From positions 434,001-498,000 of the forward strand of contig QZLF01000003.1 in NCBI GenBank assembly GCA_016771945.1: 64,000 nt of DNA, given 5' to 3'. A model generated the notes under the pieces. It did not search any database and was not told the DNA's origin. It saw nothing but the letters and a program-made list of their open reading frames with translations. Numbering within the stretch: the stretch's first letter is position 1; each line of letters starts with the position of its first letter. Both the position numbers and the translations under genes were made by a program. The DNA is from Candidatus Leucobacter sulfamidivorax (lineage in GTDB: Bacteria; Actinomycetota; Actinomycetes; Actinomycetales; Microbacteriaceae). Positions 39,638 through 49,261 of this stretch are shown piece after piece.

Positions 39638-39966
39638 GTCCCGTGCCCTTCCGTATCCGACGCTGCGGCGCGATTCCGCGCCGCACTGCATCGCACATTC
39701 GCGGGGCCCACACGCCCCTCGTCGTCGGCTCCAGTCTAGTCGGCGGGATCCGCGCCCCGGCCCACCCGGGGCCTTCGCAAGGCCCGGTGAGGATCCCGGG
39801 CCCACGCGCCCGGGCATACCGCGCGCCGAGAGGATCAGAAATCTCGGTGTTTGCCGGCGAACTCCACGATTCCTGACCTCTCGACGGGACGAGCGACGGC
39901 GCGGGCGGCGGGGGTCGCAACCCGGCGGCCCCTCGCGCCCGCACGACCAGCGGTAGACTGGGCGGG
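39638..39966. other. Divergent promoter region with leader hairpin
   Basis: About 330 bp. On the cold-shock side a perfect 9-bp hairpin TGCGGCGCG-ATTC-CGCGCCGCA lies at 39664-39685, inside the probable 5' leader, and TAGACT on the minus strand near 39735 is a -10 candidate. On the other side TAGACT at 39954-39959 directly precedes the start at 39967. No gene is seen. Confidence 0.5.
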
Positions 39967-40239
39967 ATGTCCACCGAAGCTGAAGACGCCCCGAAGTTCT
40001 CGATCTTCGAGCGGGTGCTCGCATATATCGCCATCGCCCTCATGGCGGTGGCGGTCATCTCCTACCTGACCACCCTCATCGTCGGACTGGTGGCCGGCCG
40101 CGAAGCGCTCGCCGGCTCGCTCTGGCCGATCGTGGTCGGCATCTCCTACGTCGGCCTGCCCATCGGCTTCGTGCTGCTCGTGATCCTGCTCATCATCAGC
40201 TATCGCAAGCGCGGGAGCCGACGGGGTGGGCGCGCCTGA
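39967..40239 (+). CDS. Small two-helix membrane protein
   Basis: A 90-residue protein with an acidic N-terminus, two long hydrophobic helices and a basic tail (SYRKRGSRRGGRA). No function is recognised; similar short proteins are common in Microbacteriaceae. TAGACT ends 7 bp before the ATG and there is no ribosome binding site, so the mRNA is probably leaderless. The helicase-associated gene starts 5 bp downstream. Confidence 0.7.
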   Translation: MSTEAEDAPKFSIFERVLAYIAIALMAVAVISYLTTLIVGLVAGREALAGSLWPIVVGISYVGLPIGFVLLVILLIISYRKRGSRRGGRA

Positions 40240-40244
40240 ACACG

Positions 40245-41924
40245 GTGAGCGGCGCCCTGGCACTGGCCGCGTCCATCGCGGCGATGGATCGCGACGAGCT
40301 GCGCGCGCTCGTCGCCTCTCGGCGCGTGCCCCAGACCTCGACGATCGCGGATCCGCTGGGGCTCGCGCTCGAGCTGCTGCGGCCGGACTCCATGGGCCGA
40401 GCGCTGCAGACGCTCGATCGCGGCGCGATCGCGACGCTCGAGCGGCTCGACGCTGACACCGACACCGACACTCTCGACGGCAGCCCCGGCGCGGATGCCG
40501 GCAGCGTCTCCGCACCCGCCGACACGAGGACGGTGACCCGTCTGCGCGCGCTCGGCCTCGTCGGCATCGACGGGGACGGACACTCCCCCGTCGCGCTGCC
40601 CGAGGTCTCGGACGCGCTGCGCACCGCGCTCCGGGAGGCTCGGGCGGAGGAAGGCCCCGAGGCCTCTCCCGCTCTTCCAGCGAACGGCATCGGCACGGCG
40701 GATCCCGCGGGTACCGCGAGCTGGTACGCGCCCGCGCTCTCCTCGGTGCGCCGCGCGGCCGCGCTGCTCGACGCGCTCGCGGAACGACCCGCGCCGCTCG
40801 GCCGTCGGGGACGTCCGACGGTGGTCGCCGCCAAGGAGCTCTCCGTCGCGACCCGCGCCGAGGCCGAGGCGACGGGACGCCTGCTCGCGGTGGTGCAGGA
40901 TGCGGGCCTGGCGCTCTCCGCGACCGTGCCCAACCGCCGAGGGGCGAGGCGCTGCTGCTCGTCAGCTCGCCCCGGCTGCCCGCCGCGCGGGAGTGGCTCG
41001 CGCTGCCTGCGCCTGCTGGGCGCGGCTCGCGGCCGCGGCGATCGGCGCCGTCGATGCGCCCTCCGCGGCGCGATCGCGCTCTGCGGCGGCGACCTCTCGG
41101 CCGCCGTCCGGACCGTCCTGCCCGTCGAGTACCCGCTGCTCCCGCAGCCGCGCGCTCGACGCGGCGCGCGAACTCGCGGCGACCGCCGAGGAGCTCGGCC
41201 TCACCGTCGCCGGGTGGTTCTCCCCTCCCGCGCTGGCGCTGCTCGTTGGCGATCCCGCCGCTGCCGGGACGCCGCAGCGAACGGGTTCCTCGCTCGCCGA
41301 GGGTCTACCTGCAGCCCGATCTCAGCCTCATCGTGCCCGGCCCGCTGCCGCCCGGCGACGAGCGCTCGCTCGCGGAGATCTCGGAGGCGGAGCAGTGGGG
41401 CGTCGCCGCGACCCTGCGCCTGAGTCCGGCCTCGCTGCGGCGGGCACTGCGGGGCGGGTGGAGCACGCGGGGATCCGCGAACTGCTCGCACGGCTCTCCC
41501 TCACCGGCATCCCCAGCCGCTCGACTACCTGCTCGGCGATCTCGAGCGGACGCACGGCGCCGAGGCGGCCGGCGGTGCGCGTTCCGATGCCGGGCTCCAG
41601 GCCATCACCGCCGAGCGGGACGCCTCCGAGGAGCAGGCCGCCACCGCCGAGCGGGACGCGCTGATCGCGCGCGACGCCCTGGTCGAGCGCCTATACGAAG
41701 CGGCCCGATCCGCCCCCGGCTCGGGCGAGCTCGGACGCCGCCTCGAGCTCGCGATCCGCGACCGCACCGCGGTGCGCGTGACGGCGGCCGCCGCGGGCCA
41801 GGAGCGCAGCTTCACCCTGCTGCCGGTCGCGATCACGGGCGGTCGGCTGCGCGCGACCGACGAGCAGGCGGGGGTGCAGCGCACGCTGCCGCTCTCGGCG
41901 ATCGTCGCCGTCGAGGCGGCCTGA
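40245..41924 (+). pseudogene. Helicase-associated (XPB partner) protein, multiple frame breaks
   Basis: A 1680-bp gene, the usual length for the actinobacterial helicase-associated protein that precedes the XPB helicase gene. The first 230 codons are intact (MSGALALAASIAAMDRDEL onward). From 40943 to 41520 recognisable segments alternate among all three frames, for example LLLVSSPRLPAAREW, WARLAAAAIGAVDAP, LCGGDLSAAVRTVLPVEYP, VYLQPDLSLIVPGPLPPGDE and IRELLARLSLTGIP. The last 135 codons return to the first frame and end at 41924. Each fragment still looks under coding constraint, which points to clustered sequencing indels rather than old decay. GTG start. Confidence 0.75.
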
Positions 41925-42084
41925 TCCGGCCAGTGCCCTCTCCCCGATCCGCCGGAAGACGAGGGTAGGCGCGAGCGGCGACGGTGGGTCCGGGATTCTG
42001 CATCGCCTCTCGCGCTCACCGTATCCGTTCGCGAGAAGCCGGCGCGGTGAGGATCGCCCCGAGCACCCGGTAAAATAGGAAGTT

Positions 42085-43797
42085 ATGACTCTCGGGCCGC
42101 TGATCGTGCAGAGCGACCACACCGTATTGCTGGAGGCCGCGCACCCCGACGCCGACGAGGCGCGGCACGCGATCGCCGTCTTCGCCGAGCTCGAGCGCGC
42201 GCCCGAGCACATCCACACCTACCGTGTGACGCGGTTGGGCCTCTGGAACGCGCGCGCCGCCGGCCACACCGCCGAGGAGATCGTCGAGACACTCGACCGC
42301 TACGCGAAGTTCCCCGTGCCGGCCGGCGTCTCGGGAGAGATCGCCGAGACCATGCGCCGCTACGGCAGGCTCACGATCGACACGGACCAAGGCGCTCAAA
42401 GCAATGCATCGCATTGCGCGCCGTATGTCCCGAGCCCGCCCGCGGGCTCGGGAGGGGGCAACGACGGACCGAGGCGACTCGTCCTCCGATCCGACGACGC
42501 CTCGATCCTGCGCGAGGTGGCGAGCGCGAAGCGGATCGCCCCCCTGCTGGGCGCCCGCATCGACGAGCACAGCTACGCCGTCGAGCCCTGGGCGCGCGGC
42601 CAGCTCAAGCAGGAGCTCGTCGCACGAGGCTGGCCGGCCGAGGACCTCGCGGGCTACACCCCCGGCGAACCCCTCGACATCGAGCTCGCCGAGGGCGAGT
42701 GGCACCTGCGCGACTACCAGCGCCAGGCCGTCGACCGCTTCGCCGAGGGCGGGTCCGGCGTCGTGGTGCTTCCCTGCGGCGCGGGCAAGACGATCGTCGG
42801 GGCGGGCGCCATGGCGGCGGTCGGCGCGAAGACCCTGATCCTCGTCACCAACACGGTCTCGGCGCGCCAATGGCGCGACGAGCTGATCCGCCGCACCAGC
42901 CTCACCGAGGACGAGATCGGCGAGTACTCGGGGCAGGTGAAGGAGGTGAAGCCCGTCACCATCGCCACCTACCAGATCCTGACGAGCCGCCGGAAGGGCG
43001 AGTACGCGCACCTCTCGCTGCTGAACGCCCAGGACTGGGGCCTCATCGTCTACGACGAGGTGCACCTGCTGCCGGCACCGGTGTTCAAGCTCACCGCCGA
43101 GCTGCAGGCGCGCCGCCGCATCGGGCTCACCGCGACGCTCGTGCGCGAGGACGGACGCGAGGGCGACGTGTTCAGCCTCATCGGCCCGAAGCGCTACGAC
43201 GCGCCCTGGAAGGAGATCGAGGCGCAGGGCTTCATCGCGCCCGCGGTCTGCTTCGAGGTGCGCATCGAGCTCGCCGAGAGCGAGCGCTTCGACTACTCGG
43301 TGGCCGAGGATCAGGAGCGGTACCGGATCGCGGCGAGCGCCGGAGCGAAGCAGTCGGTGGCGCGGCGGATCATCGCGAAGCACCCCGGCGAGAGCGTGCT
43401 CGTGATCGGCCAGTACATCGACCAGCTCGAGGCGATGGCCGAGGCGCTGAACGCTCCGCTCATCACCGGGCAGACGCCGGTCGACGAGCGGGAGCGGCTC
43501 TTCGCGGCGTTCCGCGCCGGCGAGGAGAAGCTGCTCGTCGTGTCGAAGGTCGCGAACTTCTCGGTGGATCTGCCCGACGCCTCGGTGGCGATCCAGATCT
43601 CGGGATCCTTCGGCTCGCGCCAGGAGGAGGCGCAGCGCCTCGGGCGCCTGCTGCGGCCCAAGGCGAACGGCGGATCCGCCTCCTTCTACACTCTGGTGAC
43701 CCGGGACACGGTGGATCAGGACTTCGCGCAGAACCGCCAGCGCTTCCTCGCCGAGCAGGGGTACTCGTACACCATCATGGACGCCGATCAGGTCTGA
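42085..43797 (+). CDS. XPB-type DNA repair helicase
   Basis: A 570-residue superfamily 2 DNA helicase related to archaeal and eukaryotic XPB. It shows the N-terminal damage-recognition region, Q-like motif LRDYQRQAV, Walker A LPCGAGKT, DEVH box in IVYDEVHLLPA, TAT motif GLTATLVRED, and motif VI QRLGRLLRPK. It probably acts in nucleotide excision repair. Residues about 103-132 (DQGAQSNASHCAPYVP onward) are an in-frame insertion encoded by palindrome-rich DNA, placed before LVLRSDD. TAAAAT at 42071 and AGGAAG precede the ATG. Confidence 0.93.
   Translation: MTLGPLIVQSDHTVLLEAAHPDADEARHAIAVFAELERAPEHIHTYRVTRLGLWNARAAGHTAEEIVETLDRYAKFPVPAGVSGEIAETMRRYGRLTIDTDQGAQSNASHCAPYVPSPPAGSGGGNDGPRRLVLRSDDASILREVASAKRIAPLLGARIDEHSYAVEPWARGQLKQELVARGWPAEDLAGYTPGEPLDIELAEGEWHLRDYQRQAVDRFAEGGSGVVVLPCGAGKTIVGAGAMAAVGAKTLILVTNTVSARQWRDELIRRTSLTEDEIGEYSGQVKEVKPVTIATYQILTSRRKGEYAHLSLLNAQDWGLIVYDEVHLLPAPVFKLTAELQARRRIGLTATLVREDGREGDVFSLIGPKRYDAPWKEIEAQGFIAPAVCFEVRIELAESERFDYSVAEDQERYRIAASAGAKQSVARRIIAKHPGESVLVIGQYIDQLEAMAEALNAPLITGQTPVDERERLFAAFRAGEEKLLVVSKVANFSVDLPDASVAIQISGSFGSRQEEAQRLGRLLRPKANGGSASFYTLVTRDTVDQDFAQNRQRFLAEQGYSYTIMDADQV
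42401..42452. repeat. Palindrome-rich in-frame insertion inside the XPB gene
   Basis: Two perfect hairpins sit side by side: GCAATGC-ATC-GCATTGC (42401-42417) and CCCGAGCCCGC-CC-GCGGGCTCGGG (42429-42452). They encode a Ser/Pro/Gly-rich loop unlike the rest of the helicase, between LTIDTD and LVLRSDD, where I would expect the two to be nearly adjacent. It looks like a short repeat element that inserted without breaking the frame. Confidence 0.6.
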
Positions 43798-44164
43798 GGA
43801 CCCGCGCGGGGGAGCGAATGGGGTTCCCCTCGCAGCGTCCCAACGCTCTGTGCGTTCATGCGGGGTATTCCCCTGCTCGCTTCGTGTCGCGACGCTGTGC
43901 CCTCCCAAACAGCGTCCCGCAACTCAGCGCGTTCATGCGCCCCAGCCTGTGCACTCGATGTAGACGCCGGATGCCGGATCGCTTCGGGGGTGGCATGGCC
44001 TCTGCGGAACTTGGCCGGGTCTGGCGGGAGCGGTCGGTTCCAGCGCCAAGCGCTGGAACCGACCGCGGATGGAGAGTTCCGCAGAGGCCATGCCGTCCCC
44101 GAAGCAGCCGACCAACTTCCAGCAGACTCATAGCGAACTGTCAGAGACTGGGGCGCATGAACGC
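43798..44164. repeat. Nested inverted-repeat element upstream of the response regulator gene
   Basis: Three nested pairs of arms: outer 17 bp at 43929-43945 with 44148-44164 (perfect), middle 31 bp at 43981-44011 with 44075-44105 (29 of 31), and inner 17 bp at 44030-44046 with 44050-44066 (perfect, CAA loop). A second, imperfect copy of the outer arm region lies at 43833-43862. The right outer arm contains the ATG of the response regulator gene. No protein-like frame is present. It has the look of a MITE or BIME-type element. Confidence 0.8.
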
Positions 44165-44858
44165 ACAGAACAAGGGCCCCCGGATCCTCATCGTCGACGA
44201 CGAGCCCAGCATCCGCGAGCTGCTGAGCACCAGCCTGCGCTTCGCGGGCTTCGGCGTGCGCGCAGTCGCCAACGGCGCGCAGACCATCTCCGCCGTGCTC
44301 GAGGAGGAGCCGGATCTCATCATCCTCGACGTCATGCTGCCCGACATGAACGGCTTCAGCGTGACCAAGCGCCTGCGCAGCGCGGGCTACACCGCTCCGA
44401 TCCTCTTCCTCACGGCGAAGGACGACACCGAGGACAAGGTCATGGGCCTCACCGTCGGCGGGGACGACTACGTGACGAAGCCCTTCAGCCTCGACGAGAT
44501 CATCGCGCGCATCAAGGCGATCCTGCGTCGCACGATCCAGGAGGATGAGGAGGCCGTGCTCGAGACCGGCCCCATCGTGCTCGACCAGGATACACACGAG
44601 GTGCACGTGAACGGCACCCCGGTCGAGCTGAGCCCGACCGAGTTCAAGCTGCTGCGGTACCTGATGCAGAACGCGAACCGCGTGCTGTCGAAGGCGCAGA
44701 TCCTCGACCACGTGTGGGAGTACGACTTCAACGGCGATGCGGGCATCGTCGAGTCGTACATCTCGTACCTGCGGCGCAAGCTCGATCCGCTCACCGAGGA
44801 GTCGCTGATCCAGACGAAGCGCGGCTTCGGCTACATGCTGAAGACCGACGTGAAGTAG
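44157..44858 (+). CDS. OmpR-family two-component response regulator
   Basis: A 233-residue regulator. The receiver domain has the acidic pair in VDDEPS, the phosphorylated Asp in LIILDVMLPDMNG, Thr in FLTAKD and Lys in VTKPFSLDE. The C-terminal winged helix runs from VELSPTEFKLLRYL to TKRGFGYML. It resembles the TcrA/TrcR/MprA group of actinobacteria. It is followed 6 bp later by its histidine kinase. Its start codon lies in the outer arm of the large inverted repeat, so mRNA folding could limit translation. Confidence 0.93.
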   Translation: MNAQNKGPRILIVDDEPSIRELLSTSLRFAGFGVRAVANGAQTISAVLEEEPDLIILDVMLPDMNGFSVTKRLRSAGYTAPILFLTAKDDTEDKVMGLTVGGDDYVTKPFSLDEIIARIKAILRRTIQEDEEAVLETGPIVLDQDTHEVHVNGTPVELSPTEFKLLRYLMQNANRVLSKAQILDHVWEYDFNGDAGIVESYISYLRRKLDPLTEESLIQTKRGFGYMLKTDVK

Positions 44859-44864
44859 TCGGCC

Positions 44865-46409
44865 GTGGCTCAGAGCCCGGCCCCGGCGGATCCGGATGTG
44901 ATCGACGAGGAGGAGATCGAGGCGCAGGAGCGCCGCAGCCTCTCCCAGCGCTGGGCGGACATCACCCTGCGCACGAAGATCACCGGGGTGACGGTGTTCA
45001 TCCTGTCGCTCGGGCTCATCGTCGCCGGCGTCGGCACGATGTCGTTCCTGCGACCGCAGCTGATCGGGGTGCAGGACACCGAACTGCGCCAGCTGCGCAA
45101 CGACCCCGCGAGCGCGCTCGCCCCGGGCGCCAACACGGGCGCGCTGACGAGCGACGACGTGCGCGGAGCCGACAGCCGGTACTACATCGCCGTGCTCGAC
45201 CTCGACGGCGAGCTGCTCTACGACAACCAGCGCAACGCCAGCACGCGCAGCGCCCCCACCCTGCCGGCGATCACCCCCGACTGGGCGCTCGACAAGGGCG
45301 GCGAGGCCTTCCCGCTGCAGAGCAAGGACGGGATCGAGTGGCGCACCATCGCGATCCCGATCATGGCGGGCGGCGGACAGCCCGGCGGCACGCTCGTGAT
45401 CGCCTCGTCGACCGCGGTCACCAATCAGGTGATGACCCGCTTCATCGTCATCTTCAGCGGCTTCGGCATCGCGGTGCTGCTGCTCGGGGCGGCGCTGACC
45501 CGCATCCTCGTGACCAACACCTTCGCCCCGCTCGCCGAGGTCGAGCGGACCGCACTCGAGATCTCGCGCGGCGACTTCTCGAAGCGCATCATGGTCTCGA
45601 GCCCGAACACCGAGGTGGGACATCTCGGGCAATCGCTCAACGTCATGCTCGACCACATCGACGATTCGTTCTCCGAGCGGGCGCGCACGATCGAGCAGAT
45701 GCGGCGCTTCATCGGCGACGCCGGGCACGAGCTGCGCACGCCGCTCGTCTCGGTGCGCGGCTACGCCGAGCTCTACCGGCTGGGCGCCCTGGACGACGAG
45801 GAGCAGCTCGGACAGGCGATGGAGCGCATCGAGAAGGAGGCGATCCGCATGGGATCGCTGGTCGAGGATCTGCTCGCGCTCGCGCGGCTCGACGAGCGGC
45901 GCCCGCTCGAGCTCGCCCCCCTGCCGTTGAACAATTTCGCCGCGGACGCCGCGCTCGACATGCGGGCGCAGGACCCGGAACGCGAGTTCTCGGTGATCGA
46001 GGATCCGAGCGAGCCGCAGGTGCTCGGCGATGAGCACAAGGTGCGGCAGGTCATGACGAATCTGCTGGGCAACGCCCTGCGCTACAGCCCCGAGGGCAGC
46101 CCGGTCGAGATCGCGGTCTCCGTCGACGCGTCGCGGGGAGTCGGGGTGTTCGAGATCATCGACCACGGCGAGGGCATCCCGGAGCAGCTGCGGTCGAAGA
46201 TCTTCGACCGCTTCTGGCGGGCCGACACCTCGCGCAACCGCGAGACCGGCGGCTCGGGCCTCGGCCTCTCGATCGTGCAGTCGATCGTCGACGCGCACCG
46301 CGGCTCGGTGCGGGCGCTCGAGACGCCCGGCGGCGGGGCGACCTTCCGGGTCGAGCTGCCGCTCGCGCCGGCATCGGACGACACGGTGCCGCTGCCGCGG
46401 CTGCGGTGA
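44865..46409 (+). CDS. Sensor histidine kinase
   Basis: A 514-residue membrane sensor. A cytoplasmic start is followed by a membrane helix (TGVTVFILSLGLIVAGVG), an extracellular domain of about 125 residues, a second helix (FIVIFSGFGIAVLLLGAAL), a HAMP linker, the H box GDAGHELRTPLVSVRGYAE, and an ATPase domain with N box LLGNALRYS, DHGEGIP and GGSGLGLSIV. Start codon GTG. It should phosphorylate the response regulator encoded just upstream; the signal is unknown. Confidence 0.93.
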   Translation: MAQSPAPADPDVIDEEEIEAQERRSLSQRWADITLRTKITGVTVFILSLGLIVAGVGTMSFLRPQLIGVQDTELRQLRNDPASALAPGANTGALTSDDVRGADSRYYIAVLDLDGELLYDNQRNASTRSAPTLPAITPDWALDKGGEAFPLQSKDGIEWRTIAIPIMAGGGQPGGTLVIASSTAVTNQVMTRFIVIFSGFGIAVLLLGAALTRILVTNTFAPLAEVERTALEISRGDFSKRIMVSSPNTEVGHLGQSLNVMLDHIDDSFSERARTIEQMRRFIGDAGHELRTPLVSVRGYAELYRLGALDDEEQLGQAMERIEKEAIRMGSLVEDLLALARLDERRPLELAPLPLNNFAADAALDMRAQDPEREFSVIEDPSEPQVLGDEHKVRQVMTNLLGNALRYSPEGSPVEIAVSVDASRGVGVFEIIDHGEGIPEQLRSKIFDRFWRADTSRNRETGGSGLGLSIVQSIVDAHRGSVRALETPGGGATFRVELPLAPASDDTVPLPRLR

Positions 46410-46450
46410 CTGATTCCGACCGATACTTCCGGATGCGGGATGATGGGTGC

Positions 46451-46903
46451 ATGAGCTCGAGCGATCCCCTGTCCTTGGAGCGGCAGGTGTGTTTTGCACT
46501 CACCGTGGCCTCCCGCAGCATCGTCGCCGCGTACAAGCCCGTGCTCGAGCCCCTCGGCATCACCCATCCGCAGTACCTGGTTCTCCTCGCCTTATGGGAG
46601 GAACGGCCGCTCACCCTCTCCGAACTCGCCAGGAGACTTCGCCAAGAGGCGCCCACCCTCTCTCCCCTGTTGAAACGACTCGAATCACGCGGGCTCCTCG
46701 TGCGGCATCGGAGCGATGCGGACGAACGCCGGCTGGAGATTTCCCTGACGCCGGCGGGAATCGCCCTCCGCTCCGAAGCGGAGCGGGTGCCGCTGGAGAT
46801 GGCGAGACGTCTGGGCATGAGCCCCGAACGGCTGGTGGAGCTCCACGAGGCGATGATCGAGCTCATCGAGGCCAGTCGGCTCTCTCTCGGAAATCAGGGG
46901 TAG
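46451..46903 (+). CDS. MarR-family regulator, OhrR-like
   Basis: A 150-residue winged-helix regulator. It matches the OhrR organic-hydroperoxide sensor layout: the reactive Cys14 in LERQVCFALTVASR, ITHPQYLVLLALWE, and the recognition region APTLSPLLKRLESRGL with DERRLEISLT. It should repress genes until oxidised. No ohr gene is adjacent. The ATG at 46451 has GATGAT at -12 and no ribosome binding site (leaderless); a GTG at 46406 would overlap the kinase gene. Confidence 0.85.
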   Translation: MSSSDPLSLERQVCFALTVASRSIVAAYKPVLEPLGITHPQYLVLLALWEERPLTLSELARRLRQEAPTLSPLLKRLESRGLLVRHRSDADERRLEISLTPAGIALRSEAERVPLEMARRLGMSPERLVELHEAMIELIEASRLSLGNQG

Positions 46904-46946
46904 ACCTGTCGTACGACTCGGAAGAGTTCGACGAGTATTATTTAAT

Positions 46947-46979
46947 GCACTAATTAATAGTGTTACTGTTTATTAGTGC
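46947..46979. promoter_or_regulatory. AT-rich inverted repeat and promoter before the zinc-ribbon gene
   Basis: GCACTAAT and ATTAGTGC form a perfect 8-bp dyad with 17 bp between, in the most AT-rich patch of the region. TACTGT at 46964-46969 sits at -12 relative to the GTG at 46976, a leaderless promoter. The right arm overlaps the start codon. The flanking OhrR-like regulator is the obvious candidate to bind here. Confidence 0.45.
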
Positions 46980-47281
46980 GCAAAAGAAAACGGGAGAAGC
47001 GTCATCTGTGGCATCGGACGCCTTACGACGGCGTCCCCGGCCTCTACGCGGCTCTCCAACGCTTCCTCTACCAGTTCCAAGGCCCGTCTCAGCTCGGAGA
47101 TCGCGGCGAACCGCCCTATGTACCGCCGCCCGACCCGAAATGCCCGATGTGCAAGCAACCCATGCAGGACCACCGCTTCGACCGCGGCGGCCCCGGCAAG
47201 CCCACGTACATGAAATGCCCGAAACCCGGGAACGCGCCGGCGACCTCTGGTCGCAGCGCTGAAAGCACCTATCGAGGGTGA
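46976..47281 (+). CDS. Small putative zinc-ribbon protein
   Basis: A 101-residue basic protein. It begins MRKRKREKRHLWHRTPYDG and has one CPMCKQPM knuckle followed by DHRFDRGG and a third Cys in YMKCPK, a plausible Cys3/His metal site. No function is assigned; short proteins of this kind (PPPDPKCPMC, PTYMKCP) look conserved in the family from memory. GTG start without a ribosome binding site. The opposite-strand frame over the same DNA is less protein-like. The last codons run into the repeat at 47264. Confidence 0.6.
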   Translation: MRKRKREKRHLWHRTPYDGVPGLYAALQRFLYQFQGPSQLGDRGEPPYVPPPDPKCPMCKQPMQDHRFDRGGPGKPTYMKCPKPGNAPATSGRSAESTYRG

Positions 47282-47340
47282 GAGCATGCCCGGGTGAGCA
47301 CTCCCCACGTGTGCGCTCACTCCCCATAGGTGCTCTCGCC
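47264..47340. repeat. Palindromic repeat block, copy 1
   Basis: Nested inverted motifs: AGCACCTAT with ATAGGTGCT (47264-47272, 47326-47334) and GGTGAGAGCA with TGCTCTCGCC (47277-47286, 47331-47340), around GGTGAGCAC/GTGCGCTCAC. It ends with a tail CAGACGGGCG at 47345, which also follows the related block at 53313. Located between the zinc-ribbon and groEL genes. Confidence 0.65.
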
Positions 47341-47409
47341 GCGACAGACGGGCGGGTGCGTGTACGGGGGCGGGACGCCCCAGGGCGGCGGCACCCCCGG
47401 GAACGCGAA

Positions 47410-47441
47410 AGCGGGGCCGCACCCGAAGGTGCGACCCCGCT
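47410..47441 (-). terminator. Terminator of groEL
   Basis: A 13-bp stem with one mismatch (AGCGGGG-c-CGCACC against GGTGCG-a-CCCCGCT) and a CGAA tetraloop, 17 bp after the groEL stop on the minus strand. Confidence 0.8.
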
Positions 47442-47457
47442 CTGCGGTGGGTAGGAC

Positions 47458-49134
<1,677 letters not shown>

Positions 49135-49161
49135 CTAGCACTCAGGTTTACCGACTGCTAG
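49135..49161. promoter_or_regulatory. CIRCE operator 1 (HrcA site)
   Basis: CTAGCACTC-N9-GACTGCTAG, close to the consensus TTAGCACTC-N9-GAGTGCTAA. It lies 61 bp upstream of groEL and should bind the HrcA repressor, giving heat-shock control. Confidence 0.88.
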
Positions 49162-49168
49162 CACAATT

Positions 49169-49195
49169 TTGGCACTCGGCACATGAGAGTGCAAG
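49169..49195. promoter_or_regulatory. CIRCE operator 2 (HrcA site)
   Basis: TTGGCACTC-N9-GAGTGCAAG, a second copy 34 bp from the first. On the minus strand TTGCAC within it is a -35 candidate, so it overlaps the promoter. Confidence 0.82.
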
Positions 49196-49261
49196 CCGGG
49201 CGGTCGCGACGGCGCTCGCCGGCAGCGAACAGCACCCGGTGGATCCCGCCGGGCCGTCCCG

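Noticed and set aside
43788-46499. A 903-codon minus-strand frame over the two-component system
   Set aside because: It is antisense to a complete response regulator and kinase and has shadow-frame composition.
46973-47422. Minus-strand 149-codon frame opposite the zinc-ribbon gene
   Set aside because: It overlaps the repeat block and has no motif, while the plus-strand frame has a Cys-rich metal knuckle and a promoter at its start.
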